This document shows positions 1-7,858 of a stretch of 64,000 nt of DNA, piece after piece (position 1 is the first letter of the stretch; each line of letters opens with the position of its first letter). Position numbers and translations under genes: made by a program. Under the pieces are notes generated by a model. It did no database searches, was not told the DNA's origin, and saw only the letters and a program-made list of their open reading frames with translations. Origin of the DNA: Caldimonas thermodepolymerans (GTDB lineage: Bacteria > Pseudomonadota > Gammaproteobacteria > Burkholderiales > Burkholderiaceae_C); NCBI RefSeq assembly GCF_015476235.1, contig NZ_CP064338.1:3162001-3226000 (forward strand). Direction: 5' to 3'.

Positions 1-585
1 CGAGGCCTGCGCCTCGAACCCGGCCTCGCACAGCAGGCGCACCAGCGCGTCGACCCGGGCACTCGCGCCGCCGCGCGCCTCGCCGAGGATCAGGCCGGCG
101 CCGAAGCCGTGACGCACCAGCCCGGGCTCGGGCGTCGAGCAGGTGGCGTGCACCACCGCGCCGACCACCTGCTGCGCGGGAATCGCGGCCGCGATGCGGC
201 CGTCCGGGTCCAGGCTGTCCAGGCGCATCCCCGCCTGGGCGCCGCCGATGCCCTCGAAGAACCACCAGGGCACGCCGTTCATCGCGGTCAGCACCACGGT
301 ACCCGGCCCGAGCAGCGGCCCGATGCCGGCCGCGACGCTGGGCATCGCCGGCGCCTTGACCGCGACGACCACCAGGTCCTGCACGCCGAGCGCAGCCGGA
401 TCCTCGCTGACCTGCGCGACCGGTGCCTGCTCCAGCCCCTGCGCGGTCTGCAGCCGCCAGCCGTGCGTGCGCAGCGCCTGTGCCGTCGCGCCGCGCGCCA
501 CCGCGCTGACGGGCAGTCCCTGGCGGGCCAGCCGGGTGCCGAGGAAACCGCCGATGGCGCCGGCGCCGTAGATGCAGATCTTCAT
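1..585 (-). CDS. 2-dehydropantoate 2-reductase-like protein (3' end outside window)
   Basis: The reading frame starts with ATG at 585 and stays open to the window edge (195 codons), so the C-terminus is missing. The first residues, MKICIYGAGAIGGFLG, are the N-terminal Rossmann dinucleotide-binding motif (GxGxxG) of the ApbA/PanE ketopantoate reductase family, which reduces 2-dehydropantoate with NADPH in pantothenate synthesis. The family contains many paralogues acting on other 2-oxo acids, and no pantothenate genes lie nearby, so the substrate is open. It diverges from the SulP permease gene across 87 bases. Family assignment is firm; the exact role is inference. Confidence 0.8.
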   Translation of the reverse strand, partial: MKICIYGAGAIGGFLGTRLARQGLPVSAVARGATAQALRTHGWRLQTAQGLEQAPVAQVSEDPAALGVQDLVVVAVKAPAMPSVAAGIGPLLGPGTVVLTAMNGVPWWFFEGIGGAQAGMRLDSLDPDGRIAAAIPAQQVVGAVVHATCSTPEPGLVRHGFGAGLILGEARGGASARVDALVRLLCEAGFEAQAS

Positions 586-672
586 CGCGACATCACTGGA
601 TCGAAACACGCAGGGGCCGGTCCGACATGCGCCGGCCGGGGCGCGGAGCACTCTATCATCAGGCGAATCTTC

Positions 673-2541
673 GTGACCCTGGCTGTGCCCGCTTCGACAC
701 CCGCCCCCCTCTCCCGCCGGCTGCGCGACTCCTGGGTCGCCACCGTTTCCCCGCTCACCCTGCGCCAGGACCTGGTCGCCGGCCTGCTCGGCGCGCTGCT
801 GGTGCTGCCGCAAGGCATCGCGTTCGCGACCCTGGCCGGGCTGCCGCCGCAGTACGGGCTGTACACGGCCATCGTGCCGTGCATCGTCGCGGCGCTGTTC
901 GGATCGAGCCGCCACGTGGTGTCCGGCCCCACCAACGCGAACTCGCTGGCGCTGTTCGCGATGCTCTCGCCGCTGGCCGCGCCGTTCACCCCGTCGTACA
1001 TCGAGCTGGCGCTGGTGGTGACGGTGCTGGTGGGCGTGATGCAGGCCCTCATCGGCGGGTTGCGGCTGGGCACGCTGGCGAACTTCATCTCGCCGGCCGC
1101 CCTGCTGGGCTTCACCTCGGGTGCGGCGGTGCTGATCGCGGTCCACGCGCTGAAGGACCTGCTCGGCTTCGGCGCCGAGGCGGGCAGCAGCGCGCCCGCG
1201 GTGCTGCAGCATGTCGTGACGCACCTCGGGCAGGCACAGCCGGCCGCGCTGCTGGTGGGCGGCGTGACGCTCGCCGCGGCGCTGGCGGTGCGCCACCTCC
1301 GGCGCGGCTGGCCCTACCTGCTGGTCGGCCTGGCCGCAGGCACGCTGTGCGCCGCGCTGCTGGCCGGCCGCGACGGCGCCGCGGCGGTGCGCACGCTGGG
1401 CGCGCTGCCTTCGGCTCTGCCCGCCTTCCACGTGCCCGAGGTCGACTGGCAGGCCGTGCCGGAGCTGGTGGGCCTGGCGTTCGCGCTGACCATCGTCGCG
1501 CTGGGCCAGTCGATCTCGATCGCCAAGGCGGTGGCCGCGCGCAGCGGGCAGCGCATCGACGCGAACCGCGAGTTCATCGGCCAGGGGCTGTCCAACATCG
1601 TCGGCGGCTTCTTCTCGTGCTACGTCTCGTGCGGCTCGCTGAACCGCTCGGTGCCCAACCTGGAAGCCGGCGCGCGCACGCCGCTGGCGGCGGTGTTCTC
1701 GGCGCTGTGGCTGCTCGGGCTGGTGGCGCTGAGCGCCGGGGCGCTGGCGCGCATCCCGTTCGCGGCCATCGCCGGGCTGCTGTTGCTGGTGGCCTGGACG
1801 CTGTTCGACCTGCCGCGCTGGCGGCGCCTGGCGCGGCTCAACCGCACCGAGTTCGGCATCGCGGCGGCGACGCTGGCGGCCACGGTGGCGATCCGGCTCG
1901 AGATCGCGATCCTGCTCGGCACCATCCTGTCGCTGGTCAGCTACCTGTACCGCACCTCGCGGCCGGCGATGCGCACGATGGGCTTCGACACCATGGCGCC
2001 GGAGCGCCCGTTCGTCGTGGTCGACGACACGCCCCAGGCGCTGCCCGAGTGCCCGCAGGTCAAGCTGCTGCGCATGGAAGGCTCGGTGTACTTCGGCGCC
2101 GTGCAGCACGTGGCCGACCGGCTGCACGAGCTGCGCGCCGCGCCGGACGCCCCGCGCCACCTGCTGGTGATGGCCAAGAGCATGAACTTCATCGACCTGG
2201 CCGGCGACGAGCTGTGGCAGGCGGAGCTGATGGCGCGCCGCGCACAGGGCGGCGACCTGTACTTCCACCGCCCGCGCCCGCAGGTGATGCAGATGTGGCA
2301 GCGCACCGGCTTCCTCGAGCTGCTGGGGCGCGACCATGTCTTCCCGGACAAGCGCACCGCGATCGCGACCGTCTTCGGCAAGCTGGACCCGCGCATCTGC
2401 GCCGCCTGCCGCGCGCGCGTGTTCTGGGAATGCAAGGACGCGCCCTACACTCCTGCGCCGTCCGATGCTGCGGTGCCGCCAAAGGACGGGAGCTCAGGCG
2501 ACCCGGCGCCGGCCGGCCTCGACCGCCCGCAGGGCGCGTGA
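673..2541 (+). CDS. SulP-family anion permease with STAS domain
   Basis: About 622 residues if the GTG at 673 is used (a second GTG at 685 is possible; in-frame sequence before this belongs to the opposite-strand gene). The N-terminal two thirds is a run of hydrophobic segments with the SulP-like stretch PQGIAFATLAGLPPQYGLY and the SGPTNANS loop. The C-terminal part (KLLRMEGSVYFGAV... and NFIDLAGDE) is a cytoplasmic STAS domain. SulP proteins carry sulfate, bicarbonate, chloride or other anions through the inner membrane; the substrate cannot be read here. The tail has a Cys-rich piece (CAACRARVFWEC), perhaps metal- or redox-linked. Its 3' end overlaps the convergent rocD by 48 bases. Confidence 0.88.
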   Translation: MTLAVPASTPAPLSRRLRDSWVATVSPLTLRQDLVAGLLGALLVLPQGIAFATLAGLPPQYGLYTAIVPCIVAALFGSSRHVVSGPTNANSLALFAMLSPLAAPFTPSYIELALVVTVLVGVMQALIGGLRLGTLANFISPAALLGFTSGAAVLIAVHALKDLLGFGAEAGSSAPAVLQHVVTHLGQAQPAALLVGGVTLAAALAVRHLRRGWPYLLVGLAAGTLCAALLAGRDGAAAVRTLGALPSALPAFHVPEVDWQAVPELVGLAFALTIVALGQSISIAKAVAARSGQRIDANREFIGQGLSNIVGGFFSCYVSCGSLNRSVPNLEAGARTPLAAVFSALWLLGLVALSAGALARIPFAAIAGLLLLVAWTLFDLPRWRRLARLNRTEFGIAAATLAATVAIRLEIAILLGTILSLVSYLYRTSRPAMRTMGFDTMAPERPFVVVDDTPQALPECPQVKLLRMEGSVYFGAVQHVADRLHELRAAPDAPRHLLVMAKSMNFIDLAGDELWQAELMARRAQGGDLYFHRPRPQVMQMWQRTGFLELLGRDHVFPDKRTAIATVFGKLDPRICAACRARVFWECKDAPYTPAPSDAAVPPKDGSSGDPAPAGLDRPQGA

Positions 2542-3723
2542 CAGCGCCTCGACCGCGGCATCGACCTGCGCCTCGGTGATGACGAGCGGCGGGGCGAAGC
2601 GCACCACGGTGTCGTGCGTGTCCTTGCTCAGCACGCCCTCGCGCATCAGCGCCTCGCACACCGTGCGCGCCGGCGCGAACCCCGGGTCGATCTCGACGCC
2701 GATCAGCAGCCCGCGGCCGCGCACCTCGGCGATCGCCGGGTGGCGCAGCGCCGCCAGCTGCGCCATGAACTGCGCGCCGCGCACGCGCGCCTGTTCCGCA
2801 AGCCGCTCGCGCTCCAGCAGCTGCAGCGCGGCCAGCCCCACCGCCGCGGCCAGGGGGTTGCCGCCGAAGGTGCTGCCGTGGTCGCCCGGCGTGAAGACGG
2901 CCATCACGTCCTCGCGCGCGACGAAGGCCGACACCGGCAACAGCCCGCCGCCCAGCGCCTTGCCCAGCGTCACGCCGTCGGGCTTCACGCCTTCCAGGTC
3001 GCAGGCCAGGCGCGCGCCGGTGCGCCCCAGGCCGGTCTGCACCTCGTCGCAGATCAGCAGCACGTCGCAGCGGGTGCACAGCTCGCGCGCGGCGCGCAGG
3101 TAGCCTTCGGGCGGCACGACAATGCCGGCCTCGCCCTGGATCGGCTCGACGAAGAACGCCACGGTGTGCGGCGTGATGGCGCGCTCCAGCGCCGCGATGT
3201 CGCCGTACGGCACCTGCACGAAGCCCGGTGCGAACGGCCCGAAGCCGTCGCGGTACTGCGCCTCGCTGGAGAAGCCCACGATGGTGGTGGTGCGGCCGGC
3301 GAAGTTGCCGTGCGGCACGATGATCTGCGCCTGGTCCTGCGGCACGCCCTTGACCTTGTAGCCCCACTTGCGGGCGGCCTTGATCGCGGTCTCGACCGCC
3401 TCGGCGCCGGTGTTCATCGGCAGCGCGCGGTCCAGCCCCGTGGTGCGGCACAGCTGCTCGAGGAAGGGGCCGAGCCGGTCGGTGTGGAAGGCGCGCGAGG
3501 TGATCGCCAGGCGCTGCGCCTGCTGCACCAGCACGGCCACCAGCTCCGGATGGCTGTGGCCGAAGCTCACCGCCGAGTAGGCGGACATCATGTCGAGGTA
3601 CCGGCGGCCCTCCTCGTCCCACAGGTACACCCCCTCGCCGCGCGTCAGCACGACGGGCAGCGGGGCGTAGTTGCGGGCGCCGTAGCGGTCTTCGAGGGCC
3701 ATGGCGGTCGAGGTGGTGGTCAT
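2494..3723 (-). CDS. rocD: ornithine--oxo-acid aminotransferase
   Basis: A 409-residue class III PLP aminotransferase. Visible marks are TGAEAVETAIKAARKWGY, the cofactor Asp in CDEVQTGLGRTG (about residue 226) and the PLP lysine in TLGKALGGG (about 255). This pattern fits ornithine delta-aminotransferase, which converts ornithine and 2-oxoglutarate to glutamate semialdehyde and glutamate in arginine/ornithine breakdown. ATG at 3723 is chosen because it begins the conserved N-terminus and follows a GAGAG sequence; an in-frame ATG at 3765 lies in the intergenic region. An Lrp-type regulator is divergent 131 bases away and probably controls it. 4-aminobutyrate or acetylornithine aminotransferase is less likely. 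Confidence 0.88.
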   Translation of the reverse strand: MTTTSTAMALEDRYGARNYAPLPVVLTRGEGVYLWDEEGRRYLDMMSAYSAVSFGHSHPELVAVLVQQAQRLAITSRAFHTDRLGPFLEQLCRTTGLDRALPMNTGAEAVETAIKAARKWGYKVKGVPQDQAQIIVPHGNFAGRTTTIVGFSSEAQYRDGFGPFAPGFVQVPYGDIAALERAITPHTVAFFVEPIQGEAGIVVPPEGYLRAARELCTRCDVLLICDEVQTGLGRTGARLACDLEGVKPDGVTLGKALGGGLLPVSAFVAREDVMAVFTPGDHGSTFGGNPLAAAVGLAALQLLERERLAEQARVRGAQFMAQLAALRHPAIAEVRGRGLLIGVEIDPGFAPARTVCEALMREGVLSKDTHDTVVRFAPPLVITEAQVDAAVEALSRALRAVEAGRRRVA

Positions 3724-3791
3724 CGTCGTGCTCTCGCAAGATGGTCCAAGGGGTGCTCCCACCATCGACTCTAGGCAGCGGCACGCGAAAT

Positions 3792-3820
3792 TTGCGTTCC
3801 TGTTCCTTTGCTCCTAGCAT
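3792..3820 (+). promoter_or_regulatory. candidate sigma-70 promoter of the first Lrp gene
   Basis: TTGCGT (3792-3797) and TAGCAT (3815-3820) are separated by exactly 17 bases and lie 34 bases before the ATG of the Lrp-type gene. It sits in a relatively AT-rich patch of the divergent rocD/Lrp intergenic region, so both genes may be controlled here. Confidence 0.45.
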
Positions 3821-3854
3821 GGCTTGCGAAACAAACGTGCATGGAGGAGGCCCC

Positions 3855-4331
3855 ATGGCGGGAGCAGCTCTGGACGCCATCGACCGGCGCATCCTGCAGG
3901 TGCTGCAGGAGGACGGGCGCGCATCCAACGTGGAACTCGCGCAGCGGGTGCACCTGTCGGCCCCGCAATGCCTGCGCCGCGTGCGCGCGCTGGAGGAGCG
4001 CGGCGTGATCCTCGGCTACACCGCCCGCGTCGACCGCGAGGCACTCGGCTACGGCGTGATGGCCTACGTCAACCTCAACATCGACCGCGAGCAGTTCGGC
4101 CGCGTGCGCGAGCTGGAGCAGGTGCTGCGTTCGTTCCCGGAGATCATCGAATGCCACTGCATCTCGGGCGACCACGACTACCTGCTGAAGGTGGTGGCGC
4201 GCGACCTGAAGTCGCTGTCGCAGTTCCTCACCGACCGGCTGATGCAGGTGCCGGGCGTGGACGACGTGCGCTCGATGATCTGCATGGAGGAGATCAAGCC
4301 GGGCGCGCCGCTGCCGGTGGACGCGGCCTGA
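3855..4331 (+). CDS. Lrp/AsnC-family transcriptional regulator (probable rocD regulator)
   Basis: 158 residues. The N-terminal winged helix-turn-helix (LDAIDRRILQVLQEDGR; NVELAQRVHLSAPQCLRRV) is followed by the alpha/beta RAM (AsnC ligand-binding) domain (YVNLNIDRE, CISGDHDYLLKV). A strong AGGAGG at 3844-3849 fixes the ATG at 3855. Lrp/AsnC proteins form octamers of dimers and respond to amino acids; divergence from rocD suggests it senses ornithine or a related amino acid and switches rocD. It ends six bases from a second, convergent Lrp-type gene. Confidence 0.9.
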   Translation: MAGAALDAIDRRILQVLQEDGRASNVELAQRVHLSAPQCLRRVRALEERGVILGYTARVDREALGYGVMAYVNLNIDREQFGRVRELEQVLRSFPEIIECHCISGDHDYLLKVVARDLKSLSQFLTDRLMQVPGVDDVRSMICMEEIKPGAPLPVDAA

Positions 4332-4337
4332 CGGCGC

Positions 4338-4778
4338 TCAGGTCACGCGGTCGATGCGCTTGGCGAGCACCACCGAAGTGGTCGTCTTGACCACACCTTC
4401 CACCTCGCCGATCTCGTCGAGCAAGGCGTCCAGCCGCTCGGGCGTCCCGGCGCGCAGCCAGGCCACGTAGTCGTACTCGCCGCTGACGGTGCACAGCTGG
4501 CGCACCTCGGGCATGCGCGACAGGCGCTGCACCACGTCGCGGCCGGAACGCGGCTGCACCGTGATGCCCACGTAGGCTTGCAGGCCCGCGCCTTCCACCT
4601 CCTGGCCCAGCCGCACCGTGTAGCCGACGATCACGCCCTGCTGCTCCAGGCGGGCCAGGCGGGCCAGCACCGTGGTGCGAGCCACCCCGAGCCGGCGTGC
4701 CAGCCGGGCCGCGCTCTCGCGTGCGTTGGCCTGCAGCAGGGCGAGCAGCTCGCGGTCCAGCGGATCGAGGGTCTTCAT
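4338..4778 (-). CDS. Lrp/AsnC-family transcriptional regulator (probable lysine-catabolism regulator)
   Basis: 146 residues with the same layout as its convergent neighbour: winged helix-turn-helix (LDPLDRELLALLQANAR; ARLARRLGVARTTVLARL) then RAM domain (YVGITVQPRSG, TVSGEYDYVAWL). The ATG at 4778 follows a perfect AGGAGG on the minus strand. It diverges from the lysine 6-dehydrogenase-like gene, and the gap holds two matching palindromes (TGACG-N3-CGTCA) spaced 21 bases apart, likely its own binding sites. The inference is that it senses lysine or an intermediate and controls the two catabolic genes and itself. Confidence 0.9.
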   Translation of the reverse strand: MKTLDPLDRELLALLQANARESAARLARRLGVARTTVLARLARLEQQGVIVGYTVRLGQEVEGAGLQAYVGITVQPRSGRDVVQRLSRMPEVRQLCTVSGEYDYVAWLRAGTPERLDALLDEIGEVEGVVKTTTSVVLAKRIDRVT

Positions 4779-4788
4779 CGGCGCCTCC

Positions 4789-4822
4789 TGACGTTTCGTC
4801 ATCCCATGCTGACGAAGCGTCA
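4789..4822. promoter_or_regulatory. tandem Lrp-type operator: two TGACG-N3-CGTCA palindromes
   Basis: TGACGTTTCGTCA (4789-4801) and TGACGAAGCGTCA (4810-4822; 15 bases with flanking C/G). Both are perfect dyads with the same half-site, and their centres are 21 bases apart, that is on the same face of the helix, as multimeric Lrp proteins prefer. The first lies directly upstream of the regulator's ribosome-binding site, which suggests autorepression. Confidence 0.6.
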
Positions 4823-4909
4823 GTCTAGCCCGCGATCCCGACGTTATCGCGCTATCTTCTGACAACGACGCTGCCTAGACTGGCCCTCATCCACCCCGAG
4901 GAGACCGTC

Positions 4910-6004
4910 ATGCGCATCGTCCTGCTCGGTGCCGGCCACATCGGCCGCGCGATCGCCCGCCTGCTCGGCGACAGCGGCGACTACCGCGTCACGCTGGTGG
5001 ACCGCGACGAAGCCGCGCTGCACGGCCTGGCCCGCGAATCCGTCGAGACGCGGGTGGTCGACACCGCCGACCTCGCGCGCCTGACGCCGCTGATGCGCGG
5101 CCACGACGCGGTCGTCAATGCCTTGCCCTACCACTTCGCGGTCCCCGTTGCGACGCTGGCGCGCGAAGTGGACTGCCACTACTTCGACCTGACCGAGGAC
5201 GTGGCCTCCACGCGCGCGATCCGGCGCCTGGCCGAAGGCGCGCCCACCGCCTTCATGCCGCAGTGCGGGCTGGCGCCCGGCTTCGTCGGCATCGTCGCGC
5301 ACCACCTCGCGCAAGGCTTCGAGGTGCTGCACGAGGTGAAGATGCGCGTCGGCGCGCTGCCGGCCTTCCCGGGCAACCGGCTCAAGTACAACCTGACCTG
5401 GAGCGTGGACGGGCTCGTCAACGAGTACTGCCGCCCCTGCGAGGCGATCCGCGACGGCCAGCGCGTCGAGCTGCTGCCGCTCGAAGGCCTGGAGCATTTC
5501 TCGCTGGACGGTGTCGAATACGAGGCCTTCAACACCTCGGGCGGGCTGGGCACGCTGTGCGAGACGCTGGCAGGGAAAGTGCGCACGCTGGACTACAAGT
5601 CGGTACGCTATCCGGGACACGGCGAGCTGATGAAGTTCCTGCTCGAGGAGTTGCAGCTGCGCGCCGACCCCGAGACGCTGAAGGGGCTGCTGCGGCGCAG
5701 CGTGCCGGCCACGATGCAGGACGTGGTGCTGGTGTTCGTCAGCGTCAGCGGCCTGCGCGACGGCCAGCTGGTGCAGGAGGTGTTCGCGCGCAAGATCTTC
5801 GCCGACCGGCACGGGCCGGCGCCGGCCAGCGCGATCCAGATCACCACCGCGGCCGGCCTGTGCGCGGTGCTGGACCTGTTCCGGGACGGGCAGCTGCCTG
5901 CGCGCGGCTTCATCCGCCAGGAGCAGGTCGCGCTGCCGGCCTTGCTCGCCAACCGCTTCGGGCAGGTGTACGCGCAGTCGGGCCGGATCGAATCGGTGGC
6001 CTGA
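4910..6004 (+). CDS. saccharopine dehydrogenase-family protein, probable L-lysine 6-dehydrogenase
   Basis: 364 residues. The N-terminal Rossmann fold starts MRIVLLGAGHIGRAIA, typical of the saccharopine dehydrogenase NADP-binding family; the rest (PQCGLAPGFVGIVAH, YNLTWSVDGLVNEYC, GGLGTLCETLAGKV) resembles lysine 6-dehydrogenase, which oxidatively deaminates the epsilon amino group of lysine to give aminoadipate semialdehyde (piperideine-6-carboxylate). The next gene encodes the dehydrogenase for that semialdehyde, supporting the assignment. ATG 4910 is preceded by GAGGAG. A related C-C lyase or carboxynorspermidine-type dehydrogenase is possible from sequence alone. Confidence 0.78.
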   Translation: MRIVLLGAGHIGRAIARLLGDSGDYRVTLVDRDEAALHGLARESVETRVVDTADLARLTPLMRGHDAVVNALPYHFAVPVATLAREVDCHYFDLTEDVASTRAIRRLAEGAPTAFMPQCGLAPGFVGIVAHHLAQGFEVLHEVKMRVGALPAFPGNRLKYNLTWSVDGLVNEYCRPCEAIRDGQRVELLPLEGLEHFSLDGVEYEAFNTSGGLGTLCETLAGKVRTLDYKSVRYPGHGELMKFLLEELQLRADPETLKGLLRRSVPATMQDVVLVFVSVSGLRDGQLVQEVFARKIFADRHGPAPASAIQITTAAGLCAVLDLFRDGQLPARGFIRQEQVALPALLANRFGQVYAQSGRIESVA

Positions 6005-6028
6005 GCGCTGCACCGAGGAGGACCATGC

Positions 6029-7537
6029 ATGCACACGCGGATCGACGCACTGATGGCTGCCCTGGGCGTGCCACAGCAGGCCTGGCACGACGGCGAGATC
6101 ACCAGCTGCTCGCCGATCGATGGCCGGCCGCTGGGCCGCGTGCGGCGCGCCGACGCCGAGGCGGTGCGGCAGGCCGTGGGACGCGCGCAGGCCGCCTTCC
6201 TGCGCTGGCGCGACGTGCCGGCCCCGCGCCGCGGCGAGCTGGTGCGCCTGCTCGGCGAGGAGCTGCGCCGCCACAAGCGCGAGCTGGGGCGGCTGGTCTC
6301 GCTGGAAGTCGGCAAGATCGCCGCCGAGGGCGAAGGCGAGGTCCAGGAGATGATCGACATCTGCGACTTCGCGGTCGGCCTGTCGCGCCAGCTGCACGGG
6401 CTGACCATCGCCTCCGAGCGCCCCGGGCACCGGATGATGGAAACTTGGCACCCGCTCGGCGTCGTGGGCGTCATCACCGCGTTCAACTTCCCCGTGGCGG
6501 TGTGGTCGTGGAATGCGGCGCTGGCGCTGGTGTGCGGCAATGCGGTGCTCTGGAAGCCCTCGGAGAAGGCACCGCTGTGCGCGCTGGCGGTGCAGGCGCT
6601 GTTCGAACGCGCCTGCCGGGCCTGGGGCGACGCGGCGCTGGCCGCGCTGTCGCAACCGGTGATCGGGCTGGCCGATGCCGGCGAGGCGCTGGCCGACGAT
6701 GCGCGCGTCGCACTGGTCTCGGCCACCGGCAGCACCCGCATGGGCCGCGCAGTGGCGCCGCGCGTCGCGCAGCGCTTCGGCCGCTGCCTGCTCGAGCTGG
6801 GTGGCAACAACGCGATCGTCGTCGCCCCCTCGGCCGACCTGGAACTCGCCACGCGCGCGATCGTGTTCGCCGCGGTCGGCACCGCCGGGCAGCGCTGCAC
6901 GACGGCCCGGCGGCTGATCGTGCATGCCAGCGTGTACGACGAACTCCTGCGACGCCTGCAACGCGCCTATGCCGGCGTGCGCATCGGCCATCCGCTCGAG
7001 CCGGGCGTGCTGATGGGGCCGCTGATCGACCAGGCCGCCTACGAGGCGATGCAGCGCGCGCTGGACCAGGCACGCGCCGAAGGCGGCACGGTGCATGGCG
7101 GCGAACGCGTGCTGGCCGGGCAGTACCCGGCGGCGTGGTACGTGAGGCCGGCGCTGGTGGAGATGCCGGCGCAGACGGAGGTGGTGCGGCGCGAGACCTT
7201 CGCCCCCATCCTCTACGTGCTGCGCTATGGCGACCTGGACCAGGCGCTGGCGCTGCACAACGAGGTGCCGCAGGGGCTGTCGTCGGCAATCTTCACGAAC
7301 GACCTGCGCGAGGCCGACCTGTTCCTGTCCGCACGCGGCTCGGACTGCGGCATCGCCAACGTCAACATCGGCACTTCGGGCGCCGAGATCGGCGGCGCCT
7401 TCGGCGGCGAGAAGGAGACCGGCGGCGGGCGCGAATCGGGCTCGGACGCCTGGAAGCAGTACATGCGGCGCGCGACCAACACGATCAACTACTCGCGCGA
7501 CCTGCCGCTCGCGCAGGGCATCCGCTTTGACCTGTGA
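6029..7537 (+). CDS. aldehyde dehydrogenase, probable L-aminoadipate-semialdehyde dehydrogenase (ALDH7 type)
   Basis: 502 residues. ITAFNFPVAVWSWN holds the catalytic Asn (about 153), LLELGGNNA the general-base Glu (about 256) and GTAGQRCTTARR the nucleophile Cys (about 290); these local sequences are those of the antiquitin/ALDH7 branch. The enzyme would oxidise aminoadipate semialdehyde to 2-aminoadipate using NAD. It begins 24 bases after the lysine dehydrogenase-like gene, evidently in the same operon, so the pair performs the first two steps of the aminoadipate route of lysine breakdown. Confidence 0.87.
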   Translation: MHTRIDALMAALGVPQQAWHDGEITSCSPIDGRPLGRVRRADAEAVRQAVGRAQAAFLRWRDVPAPRRGELVRLLGEELRRHKRELGRLVSLEVGKIAAEGEGEVQEMIDICDFAVGLSRQLHGLTIASERPGHRMMETWHPLGVVGVITAFNFPVAVWSWNAALALVCGNAVLWKPSEKAPLCALAVQALFERACRAWGDAALAALSQPVIGLADAGEALADDARVALVSATGSTRMGRAVAPRVAQRFGRCLLELGGNNAIVVAPSADLELATRAIVFAAVGTAGQRCTTARRLIVHASVYDELLRRLQRAYAGVRIGHPLEPGVLMGPLIDQAAYEAMQRALDQARAEGGTVHGGERVLAGQYPAAWYVRPALVEMPAQTEVVRRETFAPILYVLRYGDLDQALALHNEVPQGLSSAIFTNDLREADLFLSARGSDCGIANVNIGTSGAEIGGAFGGEKETGGGRESGSDAWKQYMRRATNTINYSRDLPLAQGIRFDL

Positions 7538-7605
7538 GGCGGCGATCGCGGCCCGGGACTGGCACACTCTGCCCTCTCGGGACACGTTCGACGAAAGGAT
7601 CCACG

Positions 7606-7803
7606 ATGAACCAGACCTTCGAGGTGCAGGGCATGAGCTGCCAACACTGCGTGCGCGCCGTCACCCAGGCCGTGCAGCGCCTGGACCCGCAGGCCCGGGT
7701 CGCGGTGTCGCTGGAGCAGGGCAAGGTCGAGGTGGACAGCACCCAGCCCCGCGAAGCGATCGCCCGCGCCATCGCCGACGAGGGCTACCAGGTCTCGGCC
7801 TGA
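7606..7803 (+). CDS. heavy-metal-associated (HMA) domain protein, CopZ-like copper chaperone
   Basis: 65 residues forming one HMA domain. The metal-binding motif is GMSCQHC (Cys pair near residues 12 and 15), as in CopZ-type cytoplasmic copper chaperones that hand Cu(I) to CopA ATPases. GAAAGGA just upstream supports the ATG at 7606; an in-frame upstream extension has no support. No copper ATPase or CueR gene is nearby, so the partner is elsewhere. A perfect 7-bp hairpin follows the stop codon. Confidence 0.88.
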   Translation: MNQTFEVQGMSCQHCVRAVTQAVQRLDPQARVAVSLEQGKVEVDSTQPREAIARAIADEGYQVSA

Positions 7804-7808
7804 CGCCT

Positions 7809-7829
7809 GCGCGGTTTTTGATACCGCGC
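7809..7829. terminator. hairpin after the CopZ-like gene
   Basis: GCGCGGT (7809-7815) and ACCGCGC (7823-7829) form a perfect 7-bp stem around the loop TTTTGAT, six bases after the stop codon. No T-run follows, so it may be a weak or Rho-assisted terminator or a regulator site for the next gene, whose ATG is 29 bases on. Confidence 0.4.
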
Positions 7830-7858
7830 CGTAACGGCCTGCCGCCACAATCGCGGCC

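Noticed and set aside
4844-7585. A 913-codon minus-strand frame across the lysine genes
   Set aside because: Antisense to two well-supported enzymes; no ribosome-binding site or domain and typical high-GC shadow composition.
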